A stretch of DNA of 59,404 nt. It comes from Oscillibacter sp. (GTDB lineage: Bacteria; Bacillota; Clostridia; Oscillospirales; Oscillospiraceae). This document shows, one piece after another, positions 34,829 to 42,695 of this stretch (its first letter is position 1; each line of letters begins with the position of its first letter). The DNA is taken from positions 1 to 59,404 of the forward strand of contig JALCRR010000009.1 in NCBI GenBank assembly GCA_022652815.1, in the 5' to 3' direction. The position numbers and the translations under genes were made by a program. Under the pieces are notes generated by a model. That model was given only the letters and a program-made list of their open reading frames with translations. It was not told where the DNA came from and searched no databases.

Positions 34829-35995
34829 CTATCGGACGCGCTTGGCTCTGCGCAGACCCTCCAGCAGCTCCCGGAGGGCAAAATCCGCGAATTCCGACTT
34901 CATTTCGTGCAGAGCCTCCCGGCTGTTTTCGTCAGATTCCGACTTCATTTCGTGCAACATATTGGGCATTTCCGACTTACTTTCGTGCAGCGTATCCGGC
35001 ATTTCCGACTTACTTTCGTGCAGCGTATCCGGCATTTCCGACTTGGTTTCGTGCACACCGTCCCCGAATTCCGACATGATATCGTGCAGCAGTTTTGCCT
35101 CTCCGGCGCTCAAATCCGACTTGATTTCGTGCACCTCGCCTCTGTCGGAGGCATTCGCTTTTGTTTTCAAGTCGTTCTCGCGCCCAAAATCTTTGCCGTC
35201 AGAGGATACTCCGGCGGCTGATTTTGTTTTTGTCCGGGATTGGTCGTTTCCTACATTTTGTGATGCCGGTTTCCGGGCAAATACCACGGTTTGTGGATTT
35301 TTGTCCGATTTTTGGCCTTTTTGGACCTGCCGGACACCCGGGCGGTTTTCGGCAAAAAACTCACGTGAGTCTTGTCCACGCAATCTGGGTGATGGAACTC
35401 CGTTTTCCGCATGCACGGTTTCAGGTCGGATTTCACGAACCGCTTCCTTGCGGGACTGCACGGCGGGACGTCGGATTTCCTCGCTGTTCGGGGCGTTTTT
35501 GTCCTGCACGGTTTTGTGTCGGACTTTGCTGGACTGGTTCCCGGAATCCTGCACGGATTCGGGTCGGACTTTTTTTTTGCTCTCCGGGTCGGTACTGCCG
35601 GAACCATTTTGGGCATTTTGTTTCTTAAGTGGTTGTATTGTACCAGGATCGCATTGGGCATCCTGTTTGGCTTGTGCGCGCTCAATGTCCGAATCCGCGC
35701 CGGACAGCTTTCGCACGGCGTCCGCGCCGGCTTTGGCCTCGTCGTCGGACACGAACTGCATGATTTCGTCCGGCGTAAACAGCTTGCCCTCGGCGCGCAG
35801 CGCCTCACCGGCCAGCTGCAAGTCCCGGGAGGCGGCGTACAGCACGGCCCGGTCGCCGTCGCCGCTGTGGGAAAGCGCGGCGCATTCCCGGGCGGTCAGA
35901 CCCTGGGCACGAATCGTGCCCAGAGCCCCGCAGGCCACACTGACGGACTGATTTGCCCCCTGAATCCGGGCGCGCAGAACGTCCGTCAGGGCCAT
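34829..35995 (-). CDS. Tail-assembly-chaperone-like protein with a long repeat-bearing extension
   Basis: The 388-residue protein has two parts. Residues 1-~105 (LTARECAALSHSGDGDRAVLYAASRDLQLAGEALR, FTPDEIMQFVSDDEAKAG) look like the XkdN-type tail assembly chaperone that follows the tail tube gene. Residues ~110-388 are hydrophilic and low in complexity, with 11- and 15-residue units of the type LHESKSEMPDT near the C-terminus and VRPESVQ-type units in the middle. These peptide repeats come from 19-bp DNA motifs lying in both orientations. In PBSX order a large tape measure should follow the chaperone; none is present, so this extension stands in that place. The start overlaps the tail-tube stop (TAATG). 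Confidence 0.6.
   Translation of the reverse strand: MALTDVLRARIQGANQSVSVACGALGTIRAQGLTARECAALSHSGDGDRAVLYAASRDLQLAGEALRAEGKLFTPDEIMQFVSDDEAKAGADAVRKLSGADSDIERAQAKQDAQCDPGTIQPLKKQNAQNGSGSTDPESKKKVRPESVQDSGNQSSKVRHKTVQDKNAPNSEEIRRPAVQSRKEAVREIRPETVHAENGVPSPRLRGQDSREFFAENRPGVRQVQKGQKSDKNPQTVVFARKPASQNVGNDQSRTKTKSAAGVSSDGKDFGRENDLKTKANASDRGEVHEIKSDLSAGEAKLLHDIMSEFGDGVHETKSEMPDTLHESKSEMPDTLHESKSEMPNMLHEMKSESDENSREALHEMKSEFADFALRELLEGLRRAKRVR
34893..35133 (+). repeat. Iteron-like array, seven direct 19-bp copies
   Basis: TCCGAC-N7-CGTGCA occurs at 34893, 34938, 34971, 35004, 35037, 35070 and 35115 on the plus strand, with start-to-start spacing of 45, 33, 33, 33, 33 and 45 bp. The most common form is TCCGACTTCATTTCGTGCA; the copy at 35070 has ATCGTGCA. 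The array lies inside the 3' half of the chaperone-like gene on the opposite strand. Confidence 0.85.
35358..35369. promoter_or_regulatory. parS-like palindrome 1
   Basis: ACTCACGTGAGT lies within GGACAAGACTCACGTGAGT (minus strand), between the direct and inverted iteron arrays and inside a coding sequence. It has the TCACGTGA core of bacterial parS. Confidence 0.5.
35412..35568 (-). repeat. Iteron-like array, four inverted 19-bp copies
   Basis: The same motif TCCGAC-N7-CGTGCA occurs on the minus strand at 35412-35430, 35457-35475, 35505-35523 and 35550-35568, spaced 45, 48 and 45 bp. The peptide encoded (RPETV-like) is unrelated to that of the direct copies, so the conservation is of DNA rather than protein. 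Confidence 0.8.
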
Positions 35996-36438
35996 TACTC
36001 ATTCACCTCAATGCGCTCCAGACACTGGAGGTCGCTGGGGCGGAAGGTAAACGGCAGCTTCTGCTGGTTGACCGCGCCCATTTTGTAGCCAATGAACGGC
36101 AGCTCGGTAAAGGCCACGTTGCCGATGGAATAGCGCTCCTCGCCGCCGTCCTGGGCGTCGGGGTCTTTCAGCGCGGTGGTGATGGTGCAGCGCTTGTCAA
36201 CGCCGCGCTTCGCCTGCTCCAAAACCTCGTAAAAGCGGGTGTAGACCTGCTTGACGGTCATGGTGCCGGAGCCGGAATAGCCGGTAATTTTGCTGTCCAC
36301 GTCCATGCCCAGCTGGACATTTTCCCGCTGGAGCTTGACGGTCAGCGTCAGCTCGGACAACTCCGCGATGCGTGCGCCGTCCACCCAAACCTCGGCAAAA
36401 GAGCCGGACAGGGTGCGGTTTGCCTGTAATTCAGCCAT
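35995..36438 (-). CDS. Phage tail tube protein (XkdM-like, DUF2001)
   Basis: The 147-residue protein has the tail-tube pattern FAEVWVDGARIAELSELTLTVK, GSGTMTVKQVYTRF and GNVAFTELPFIGYKMG. It polymerises into the inner tube of contractile tails. It follows the sheath gene by 22 nt, as expected, and is the last clearly canonical gene before the repeat-bearing protein. Confidence 0.87.
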   Translation of the reverse strand: MAELQANRTLSGSFAEVWVDGARIAELSELTLTVKLQRENVQLGMDVDSKITGYSGSGTMTVKQVYTRFYEVLEQAKRGVDKRCTITTALKDPDAQDGGEERYSIGNVAFTELPFIGYKMGAVNQQKLPFTFRPSDLQCLERIEVNE

Positions 36439-36460
36439 AAATTTTCCTCCTTTTCAGCCG

Positions 36461-37501
36461 TTACATTGCGATCTTCAGCGACAGATCCTCCATGGCGTCG
36501 CAGAAGGTCAGATTTGCCTCCAGAAAGACCTCGCTGCCGGTGTTTGCGCGGAGGATGGCGGTGTCCTTCATATCGGAGGTGTCGGTGCCGCGGCTTTCCA
36601 GCCAGTTTTTCTGCCCGGCGAGAGACACGCTGCACAGGTTTTCGGCGGTTTTGTCCAGCACGTCGCCCTCCAGACTCTTGAGATAGGCGTTGACGGCGGT
36701 GACCAGCAGCAGCTTGTTGTCGTAGTCGTTGAGCACCTTGCCGATGTAGCCGCTTTCAAAGGCGGCGGCGATGTCCGTGCGGATGAGATCGACGCCCTCC
36801 ACGATCTTGATTTTCTGGAACGGTGCGCCGTGATCGGTGGTCAGGGTCGTCAGCGAGTTGACGGCGCGGCCGAGGCGATAGCCGTCGGAGCCCTGCGCCA
36901 CAATGAGTTTGCCGTTGTCCACGGCATCGTCGGGATCGGCAACTGCGTCGCAGGAGACGATCTCCGCGAGATTTGCGTAGGTGGCGGAGCGGGTCAGCGG
37001 CAGCGCCGCCAGCAGTCCCGCAATGCGCACCGCGTAGTCGGTGGCAGTGACGGTGCCGTCGGTGAGCACCAGATTGTCGGCGCAGAAGTTCACGATGCCC
37101 TCGCAGTCGGGAGCGGTGGCGTTTGCCACCACGGCCTTGACGCCGCAGCCTGCGGCGCGCTGGGTCTTGATGAAGCTGACCACCTCGGTTGCGGTCAGCG
37201 CCGGAGCCGCCAGCCAGTCGAAGTGCAGGGTCTTGAGCGCCGCGAAGTCATCTGCGGAGTCCTCGCTTGCCCGCAGCACCACGACCTTGCTGGGTGCGGC
37301 CAGAAAGGCCAGCTGCAAAAGCCGCACATTGGCGGCGGTAAATTTGCTCTTGTCCACGTCGGCAAGGCTGCGGTAAGTGGCGACCGCCTCACCGCCGACG
37401 GTTGCGTCGGTCAGCACCAGCGCCAGCACGCCCCGTGCGGAGCGTGCGATGGCGGACACTGCCGCCGTCTGAAACGAGATAAAGATTTCAGGCATTCCCA
37501 T
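36461..37501 (-). CDS. Phage tail sheath protein (XkdK-like)
   Basis: The 346-residue protein starts at 37501 (GGAGG 8 nt upstream). It carries the sheath pattern of the PBSX/Clostridia group: FQTAAVSAIARSARGVLALVL, YANLAEIVSCDAVADPDDAVDNGKL, and C-terminal SGSEVFLEANLTFCDAMEDL-like beta region (here TGSEVFLEANLTF). Its presence shows that the tail is contractile (myovirus or tail-like particle). Confidence 0.9.
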   Translation of the reverse strand: MGMPEIFISFQTAAVSAIARSARGVLALVLTDATVGGEAVATYRSLADVDKSKFTAANVRLLQLAFLAAPSKVVVLRASEDSADDFAALKTLHFDWLAAPALTATEVVSFIKTQRAAGCGVKAVVANATAPDCEGIVNFCADNLVLTDGTVTATDYAVRIAGLLAALPLTRSATYANLAEIVSCDAVADPDDAVDNGKLIVAQGSDGYRLGRAVNSLTTLTTDHGAPFQKIKIVEGVDLIRTDIAAAFESGYIGKVLNDYDNKLLLVTAVNAYLKSLEGDVLDKTAENLCSVSLAGQKNWLESRGTDTSDMKDTAILRANTGSEVFLEANLTFCDAMEDLSLKIAM

Positions 37502-37514
37502 TTGATAGGCCTCC

Positions 37515-37913
37515 TTATAAATTCAGGTTGATTGTTTCCATGACCTCCGCGTCCCCTGTCCCGGTCTGGGGCAGCAGCGTGCAGAGCGTCACGGTAAACG
37601 TGAGGGCGTCGCCCTCGGTTTTCACGTCCAGCGGGTGCAGCACCCGCCCCTCCATGGGGATTCCGGCAAGGATGGCGGCAGATAGCCGGGTCAAAAGGGC
37701 GGTCTTGCCCTCCCGTTCCCGGTCGGATACCGCCCGGACGGTGACGGCGTAGCTGCGCTCGGCCTGCCGTCCGCCGTCCACCAGGACGCTGCCGGTTTCC
37801 CGGACGGTCACGGTAAGCACCGGATAGCCTGCTGCCTTGGATTTTTCCTCCGCGGCGCGGATGCCGGTGCATTTTTCCAAATACTGCGCCACGGCAGCTT
37901 GCATGATTTTCAA
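37515..37913 (-). CDS. Phage tail terminator-like protein (XkdJ position, DUF6838-like)
   Basis: The 132-residue protein lies just upstream of the sheath gene (13 nt). MQAAVAQYLEKCTG at the N-terminus and GGRQAERSYAVTVRAVSDREREGK in the middle fit small tail-completion proteins of PBSX-like prophages. The fold is not certain. Its upstream neighbour is repeat element B, so it begins a new transcription block or depends on read-through. Confidence 0.65.
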   Translation of the reverse strand: MKIMQAAVAQYLEKCTGIRAAEEKSKAAGYPVLTVTVRETGSVLVDGGRQAERSYAVTVRAVSDREREGKTALLTRLSAAILAGIPMEGRVLHPLDVKTEGDALTFTVTLCTLLPQTGTGDAEVMETINLNL

Positions 37914-38114
37914 AAAATACCTCCTTTGGGGCCTAAAGGGTCATCAATGTCTTGTGCCGCAAGGCTTTCAAGCGTCAAGCTGCTTTCCAGCCGTTATTTT
38001 TGCAGAAAACGACCATTTGATCGTTTTTTTGTCCTGATATCGGCTCCATTCCGGTTTGCGCCCGCAATCCCTTGCAAACAGGGACTTTTTGTGCAACCCC
38101 CATCTTCTCTGGTG

Positions 38115-38620
38115 TTGTCCGAGACAATCCGCGCTGATGCGTGGAGAACTCCAACCCCCATTCTTTTTCGTCTTTCCGAAAAAGAATTCGCCTTGCATGG
38201 TGGAAGAAAAAGCCGCTGACGGCACACCCCACGGCAAGGCCTTGCTGCGGGGACCTCGTGCCGGGGGAACGCGCGGAGAAGCCAAGAAGTGATCCGGCAC
38301 CTCCCCGCGTCTTGCGCCAGCGCCACCGATTCGTGGTGCAGACCTGAAAGGCTTCAGCTCCTTGCCCCGCGCGTTACGCGCTGCCCGGGCGTTTGAGGGT
38401 AAGCGCCAGCGAGTTAGGAGCAGAGGCAATGCAGGGTTCTGCCCCCAGCTTCCGCAACTGAGCATGACCGCGTCTACTGGATGTACCAAAGGTTTGCCGC
38501 AGACCAACTCTAAGCGGTTTTCTTCTCCACCGTCCGAGGCGCATCTTCTTTGCCCAAGAGCAAAGAAGATGGGGGTCGGAGTTCTCTCCGTGCATCAGCG
38601 CGGATTCCCCTGCCGCAACA
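38115..38620. repeat. Dispersed element copy B with terminal inverted repeats
   Basis: About 500 bp between the tail-terminator and head-connector genes. The left arm AATCCGCGCTGATGCGTGGA and the right arm (AATCCGCGCTGATGCACGGA on the other strand) are inverted repeats. Hairpins CATTCTTTTTCG.. at 38159 and ATCTTCTTTGC..GCAAAGAAGAT near 38540 lie inside each end. Copy B is the most diverged of the three. The whole intergenic stretch 37914-38793 has no supportable gene. Confidence 0.7.
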
Positions 38621-38658
38621 CGGCACGTTTTCAGCGGTGAACCACCGTTTTACAAAAA

Positions 38659-38670
38659 ACTCACGTGAGT
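38659..38670. promoter_or_regulatory. parS-like palindrome 2
   Basis: ACTCACGTGAGT, with the same flanks on the minus strand (GGACGAGACTCACGTGAGT followed by T6), just right of element B. Confidence 0.5.
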
Positions 38671-38793
38671 CTCGTCCGAGCAAGCTGCGTATCACTCGAA
38701 AACGGCTTTGCCGTTTCCTCGCTTACTTCGCTGCTCGTCCTCTTCCCCAAAAGACCCGCTGCGCTGGGCTCTTTCGGGGACCCCAATCGGGGC

Positions 38794-39150
38794 TTACGCC
38801 CCGGTGTGAACCTCCCTCACCTCCACCACGGTGATGGTGTGGCTGGGATAGCAAAAGCTGTCGGACGCTGTCGCCGCAATGGTTTGCGCCCCCCGGACGA
38901 TTGCCAGCCGGTCGCCGATTTGGAACGCGACGCCCGGCTCGGTGAACAGCGTCAGGCGGTAGGCCGCCTCGGGCACAGCCCCCTCCGCGTCTGGAGGGGT
39001 GGGGGAGGCCACCTGCGCCGAGCGGGAGAGGGCGCCGCGCACGTTTTCGCACACCGTTTTCTCCGTCCCGTCCGGCAGAGGCCGGAACGCGGACACCTTG
39101 TCGTCGTAGGTGCGCGCCAGTTGATAGGCCATCATGACGTCTGCGTTCAT
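38794..39150 (-). CDS. Phage head-tail joining protein (putative)
   Basis: The 118-residue protein starts at 39150 (GGAGG 4 nt upstream) and overlaps the preceding connector gene by 4 nt. The C-terminal half (YRLTLFTEPGVAFQIGDRLAIVRG, YPSHTITVVEVREV) has the small beta-barrel look of head-completion proteins. The N-terminal MNADVMMAYQLARTYDDKVSAF is helical. The family is not recognised by name; position after the gp6-like connector supports the call. Confidence 0.6.
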   Translation of the reverse strand: MNADVMMAYQLARTYDDKVSAFRPLPDGTEKTVCENVRGALSRSAQVASPTPPDAEGAVPEAAYRLTLFTEPGVAFQIGDRLAIVRGAQTIAATASDSFCYPSHTITVVEVREVHTGA

Positions 39151-39458
39151 GCGTCCTCCTTGACCGTTCCCAGTCTGCGCCACGGGGAGAGCAGGGCGGA
39201 GACGTCCTCCGCGCCGGACGCTGTAAAGGTCAGGGAGGTGTCGCCTCGCTTGAGGGCCTTCACGTTGCCGCCGGAGACGATGGCGGCGGCAAGCGCCGCC
39301 ACGGCCTGTTCCATATCGGGCGGGATGTCGGAGCGGTTGCACGCGGCGCAGGCGCGCTCGCCTGCCATGGTCACGATGGCGTCGCCGTCATCGCCAAACG
39401 CCTGCCCTGCAAGGAGTTCCGCTTTCGTCCGAATGGAGAAAACCTGCTCCGCCGTCAT
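39147..39458 (-). CDS. Phage head-tail connector protein (gp6/YqbG-like)
   Basis: The 103-residue protein is mostly helical (SIRTKAELLAGQAFGDDGDAIVTMAGERACAACNRSDI; MEQAVAALAAAIVSG). It directly follows the capsid gene with overlapping stop/start (TGATG). This is the usual place and size of the gp6-type connector that seals the portal ring. No portal gene is found in the element. Confidence 0.65.
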   Translation of the reverse strand: MTAEQVFSIRTKAELLAGQAFGDDGDAIVTMAGERACAACNRSDIPPDMEQAVAALAAAIVSGGNVKALKRGDTSLTFTASGAEDVSALLSPWRRLGTVKEDA

Positions 39459-40393
39459 CAGGGATTCACCACCGCGCCGATGGAGGCCATGCGCTTGGAG
39501 GGCACAAACAGGTCGTAGAGATAGCGCGCCTGAATGGCGGTGCCGTCAAAGAGCTGGTTTTCCTGGGGTGCGAACTGTTTGATGGAGTCCAGCTTGGAAA
39601 CGGCCAGCGGCGTGTCGGTGTGGACGATCAGGGCGGCAATGTCCTTGGCGTCGGTGCCGGCCTCAATGCCGCCGTCGTCGTCGGAGCCGTCATTGACAGC
39701 AATCACGGTTTTCATGCGGCTCTGGGGCACGAAAATGCAGGGCGTGTCGTCCAGCATCATCACGTTGTCGTAGGTCACGCCGTTGATGGAAACGGATGCG
39801 CCGAAGGCAATGTCGTGGTAGGTGCCGGTGGCAGCCTCCAGAAATGCCGTCTTGTTCTTGTGGGAGATCAGGGCAACGTAGCCGGTCATCTCCTCCGCAT
39901 CGTCGCGGACGGTCTGAATCAGGCTGGTGACGGTGGAAATGGCGTTGGTCTTGCTCAGCGTGGCGGAGACAACGTGGGTGGTCTTGTAGGTCGTGTCTGC
40001 GGCGATCAACTCGTAGAGCTTGTGGATGCGGTAGGTGTCCTGCTCGCGGACCAGCGCGGTGCGGGCGAACTCGCGGATGACGTTTTCAGCGGTGGCGATG
40101 AAGCCGGTGTCGCTGGGATCGGCGCGGTCAAGGGCGAACTTGACGCCGCGATCCATGGACATGGTGTAGGCCTTCCATGCGTTGCTCACCGTGCCGGTGG
40201 GATAGGCGGAGCCGTCGGCCTTGCCGGACTGATAGGTGCCAAGACCAGAGGTCGATAGCGTGGAGATCTCCACCTCCTTGCCGCCGTCGAAGCGGACCTT
40301 GCCGGGTTCGGGAATCATCCATGCCGTGGCCGAGGATGCGCACAGCGCCTCGTCGATGAACTGCTGATAGGCCTTTGCGTAATCAAATGCCAT
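39458..40393 (-). CDS. Phage major capsid protein
   Basis: The 311-residue protein starts at 40393 (GGAGG 7 nt upstream). Features are MAFDYAKAYQQFIDEAL at the N-terminus, TGTVSNAWKAYTMSMDRGVKFALDR, VTYDNVMMLDDTPCIFVPQSRMKTV and a C-terminal RYLYDLFVPSKRMASIG. These match HK97-fold capsid proteins of Clostridia phages that lack a cleaved delta domain. No scaffold or protease gene precedes it; the upstream 450 bp are intergenic, facing the terminase. Confidence 0.85.
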   Translation of the reverse strand: MAFDYAKAYQQFIDEALCASSATAWMIPEPGKVRFDGGKEVEISTLSTSGLGTYQSGKADGSAYPTGTVSNAWKAYTMSMDRGVKFALDRADPSDTGFIATAENVIREFARTALVREQDTYRIHKLYELIAADTTYKTTHVVSATLSKTNAISTVTSLIQTVRDDAEEMTGYVALISHKNKTAFLEAATGTYHDIAFGASVSINGVTYDNVMMLDDTPCIFVPQSRMKTVIAVNDGSDDDGGIEAGTDAKDIAALIVHTDTPLAVSKLDSIKQFAPQENQLFDGTAIQARYLYDLFVPSKRMASIGAVVNP

Positions 40394-40846
40394 GAAAATA
40401 CCTCCTGTAATCGAATTTAGCCGGGTTTTGGCGAAAAAACGGGGTTTCGCTCCCGGCGTTGACTTAAAGCTACTGCAAAAAAAAGGAACCGCCTTGTGAA
40501 GCGGTTCTGCAAAACAGGGCAATTTGCTGTTCCCTTTGACGCTTTTTTGTAAGCCGTTTCGCACACCCGCTGATCGGCTGTGCCTTCTTCCTGCGGCGGA
40601 GTTTTTCCGCTGTGGGAAAATTTTTTTAAAAAACTCTTTCATTTTTTGCACGTTTTCGTGCAAAAAAACGCGATTTGAGACTACTTATAGAGGGTTCTTT
40701 TTTGAGCGGCGCCGGTTTGTCCTTTTTCCGGTGCTGCTCCCCTCTCTTTGTTCCTTTTCGCAGACGGAGTTCATCGCGGAAGCGCTTCCCTATTTCCCCT
40801 CTCCCCTTTGCAGTACGGTGTGAGGAAGAAAGGAGCTGAAAAATTG
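40394..40846. promoter_or_regulatory. Divergent control region between capsid and terminase
   Basis: No gene is seen in these 450 bp. A perfect palindrome TTTTTTGCACG-TTTT-CGTGCAAAAAA lies at 40642-40667. Its T-rich left and A-rich right flanks are the wrong way round for a terminator, so it is more likely a protein-binding site. Its half TTTCGTGCA is also the right half of the iteron motif. Confidence 0.55.
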
Positions 40847-41098
40847 ATGGAACTTCAAGAAATCACTTCGCTTGTTTTTGGATTGGTGGCGGCGAGTCTG
40901 GGCTTTTTCATCCGCCGGCTGATTCATGAGCTGGACGCCCTGCGCCGGGACTTTGAAAAGAGCCGGGCGGAACGGGAACGCGAGTCCGCCCGGGTGCGGG
41001 ACACCTATGTCAAATATGAGGATTTTGTGCGCCTGCAAAACTCCATTGACGCGAAATTGAGCCAGATCTACGAGCTGCTGGCGGGAGGCAAGCGATGA
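40847..41098 (+). CDS. Small membrane-anchored coiled-coil protein before the terminase
   Basis: The 83-residue protein has one N-terminal membrane helix (ITSLVFGLVAASLGFFIRRLI) and then a charged helix (LDALRRDFEKSRAERERESARVRD). The layout resembles phage holin-like or spanin-like small proteins, but could also be an unrelated host-interaction protein. It overlaps the terminase gene by 4 nt, so the two are translationally coupled. GGAG lies 13 nt upstream; a TTG at 40844 is an alternative start. Confidence 0.65.
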   Translation: MELQEITSLVFGLVAASLGFFIRRLIHELDALRRDFEKSRAERERESARVRDTYVKYEDFVRLQNSIDAKLSQIYELLAGGKR

Positions 41099-42678
41099 GA
41101 GATACCCCCCAGCAAGCCGAGCAGTCCCCCGTCATCCCCGTAACTCCCTTTCAGCGTTCTTCGACCGACCCCTCGTTCTTTGGCCGCTACTACCTGCCCC
41201 ACTACTGCACCCGCGCCTCTCCCCCCTTTCACAAGGAGCTGGATCGGCTCTGGCGCCGCCGGGTGATGAAGCGGCTCAATCCCCTGTCGGACGGGGAAAA
41301 GCTGCTGGGTGCCAAGGGAAAGCGCTCTGCGGTGGCTGCACCGCGCGGGCACGCGAAATCCACGGTAATGAGCCTCAAAAACGTGCTCCACGCGGCGCTT
41401 TACGGCTACAAAAAGTACATTCTCCTCATCTCGGACACGGAATCCCAGGCGGTGACGTTTCTGGACGCCATCAAAAACGAACTGGAGACAAACCCGCGCA
41501 TTCTGTCCGACTTCGGGGAGCAGGCGGGCAAAACGTGGAAGTCCGGCTCCATCGTCCTTGCCAACGGCTGCCGCATCGACGCGGTGGGCAGCGGCCAAAA
41601 GGTCCGCGGCCGCCGGAATTACGAGCGCCGCCCCGACCTGATCCTCTGCGACGACATTGAAAATGACGAGGGTGTGCGCACGGCGGAGCAGCGGCAGAAA
41701 ACCGCGGACTGGTTCTGGAAAGCGGTGTGCAAGTCCGGCGACAGCTACACGGACATTGTGGTCATCGGCACCATCCTGCACCACGATTCCCTGCTTGCAA
41801 ACCTCCTGGAAAACCCCGGCTTTTACGCCCTCAAGTACCGCGCGGTGCTCTCCGACTCGCCCTCTCCCCTGTGGGAAGTCTGGCAGCGGCTGTTCACGGA
41901 TTTGTCCGACCCGAAGCGGGAAAAGACGGCGGAATCGTTCTTTACGCGCCACAAAGCCGCCATGCTGGAGGGCGCGAAAGTCCTGTGGCCCCAGAAGCTC
42001 GGCTATTACGACCTGCAGGTTATGCGGCTCACCGAGGGCGAGAGCGCCTTCAACTCCGAGATGCAAAACCAGCCCATCAACCCGGCAGACTGCCTGTTTC
42101 AGCCCGACTGGTTCCGCTTCTTCAACCCCTGCGACATGGACTTTTCCTCGCCCCGCTTCCAATTTTACGGCTACTGCGACCCGTCCCTGGGCCGCAGCGA
42201 GCAAAGCGACTTCTCCGCCATCGTCACCCTTGCCGTGGACGACGACACGGGCATTGCCTATCTCTACGACGCGGATATTGCCCGCCGCCACCCGGACAAA
42301 ATTATTTCGGACATTTTGGACAAATCTCGCCTGCTCACCCGGGAAACCGGACACCGCTACACGCTGTTCGGCGCGGAAACCAACCAGTTCCAGTGGTTTT
42401 TGAAGGAGCAGTTGGCCCGGGAGTCCGCCCGTCAAGGCGTGTACCTCCCGGTGGTAGGCGTGCGCTCCACGGAGGACAAGACCATGCGGGTAGAGTCGCT
42501 GCAGCCGGACGTGAAAAACGGTTACATCCTGTTCCAGAAAAACCAGACGCTGCTGCTCCAGCAGCTCTCCCAGTTCCCCCTCGGCGCTCACGACGATGGC
42601 CCCGATGCGCTGGAGGGTGCCCGGACGCTCTTTCGCAAGCAGGGGCGAAGTGGGAATTTGCAGGGGCTACACCTGTGA
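41095..42678 (+). CDS. terL: Phage terminase large subunit
   Basis: The 527-residue protein has a terminase ATPase (Walker A-like APRGHAKST near residue 85, Walker B DLILCDDIEND). A C-terminal RNase H-like nuclease follows, with acidic residues in YGYCDPSLGRSEQSDF, FGAETNQFQWF and DDGPDALEG. It packages DNA into capsids. No small subunit was identified; the 83-residue coupled gene does not look like one. The portal gene expected next is absent and element C follows instead. Confidence 0.9.
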   Translation: MRDTPQQAEQSPVIPVTPFQRSSTDPSFFGRYYLPHYCTRASPPFHKELDRLWRRRVMKRLNPLSDGEKLLGAKGKRSAVAAPRGHAKSTVMSLKNVLHAALYGYKKYILLISDTESQAVTFLDAIKNELETNPRILSDFGEQAGKTWKSGSIVLANGCRIDAVGSGQKVRGRRNYERRPDLILCDDIENDEGVRTAEQRQKTADWFWKAVCKSGDSYTDIVVIGTILHHDSLLANLLENPGFYALKYRAVLSDSPSPLWEVWQRLFTDLSDPKREKTAESFFTRHKAAMLEGAKVLWPQKLGYYDLQVMRLTEGESAFNSEMQNQPINPADCLFQPDWFRFFNPCDMDFSSPRFQFYGYCDPSLGRSEQSDFSAIVTLAVDDDTGIAYLYDADIARRHPDKIISDILDKSRLLTRETGHRYTLFGAETNQFQWFLKEQLARESARQGVYLPVVGVRSTEDKTMRVESLQPDVKNGYILFQKNQTLLLQQLSQFPLGAHDDGPDALEGARTLFRKQGRSGNLQGLHL

Positions 42679-42695
42679 TGTACTCTGCGGGGTTC

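Noticed and set aside
34893-35133. CRISPR array as explanation for the regular repeats
   Set aside because: Units are 19 bp with 14-26 bp gaps that are themselves repetitive, they occur in both orientations, and no cas gene is near.
36290-37531. Long plus-strand frame over the sheath and tube genes
   Set aside because: It runs antisense across two clearly assigned phage genes and has no domain or start signal.
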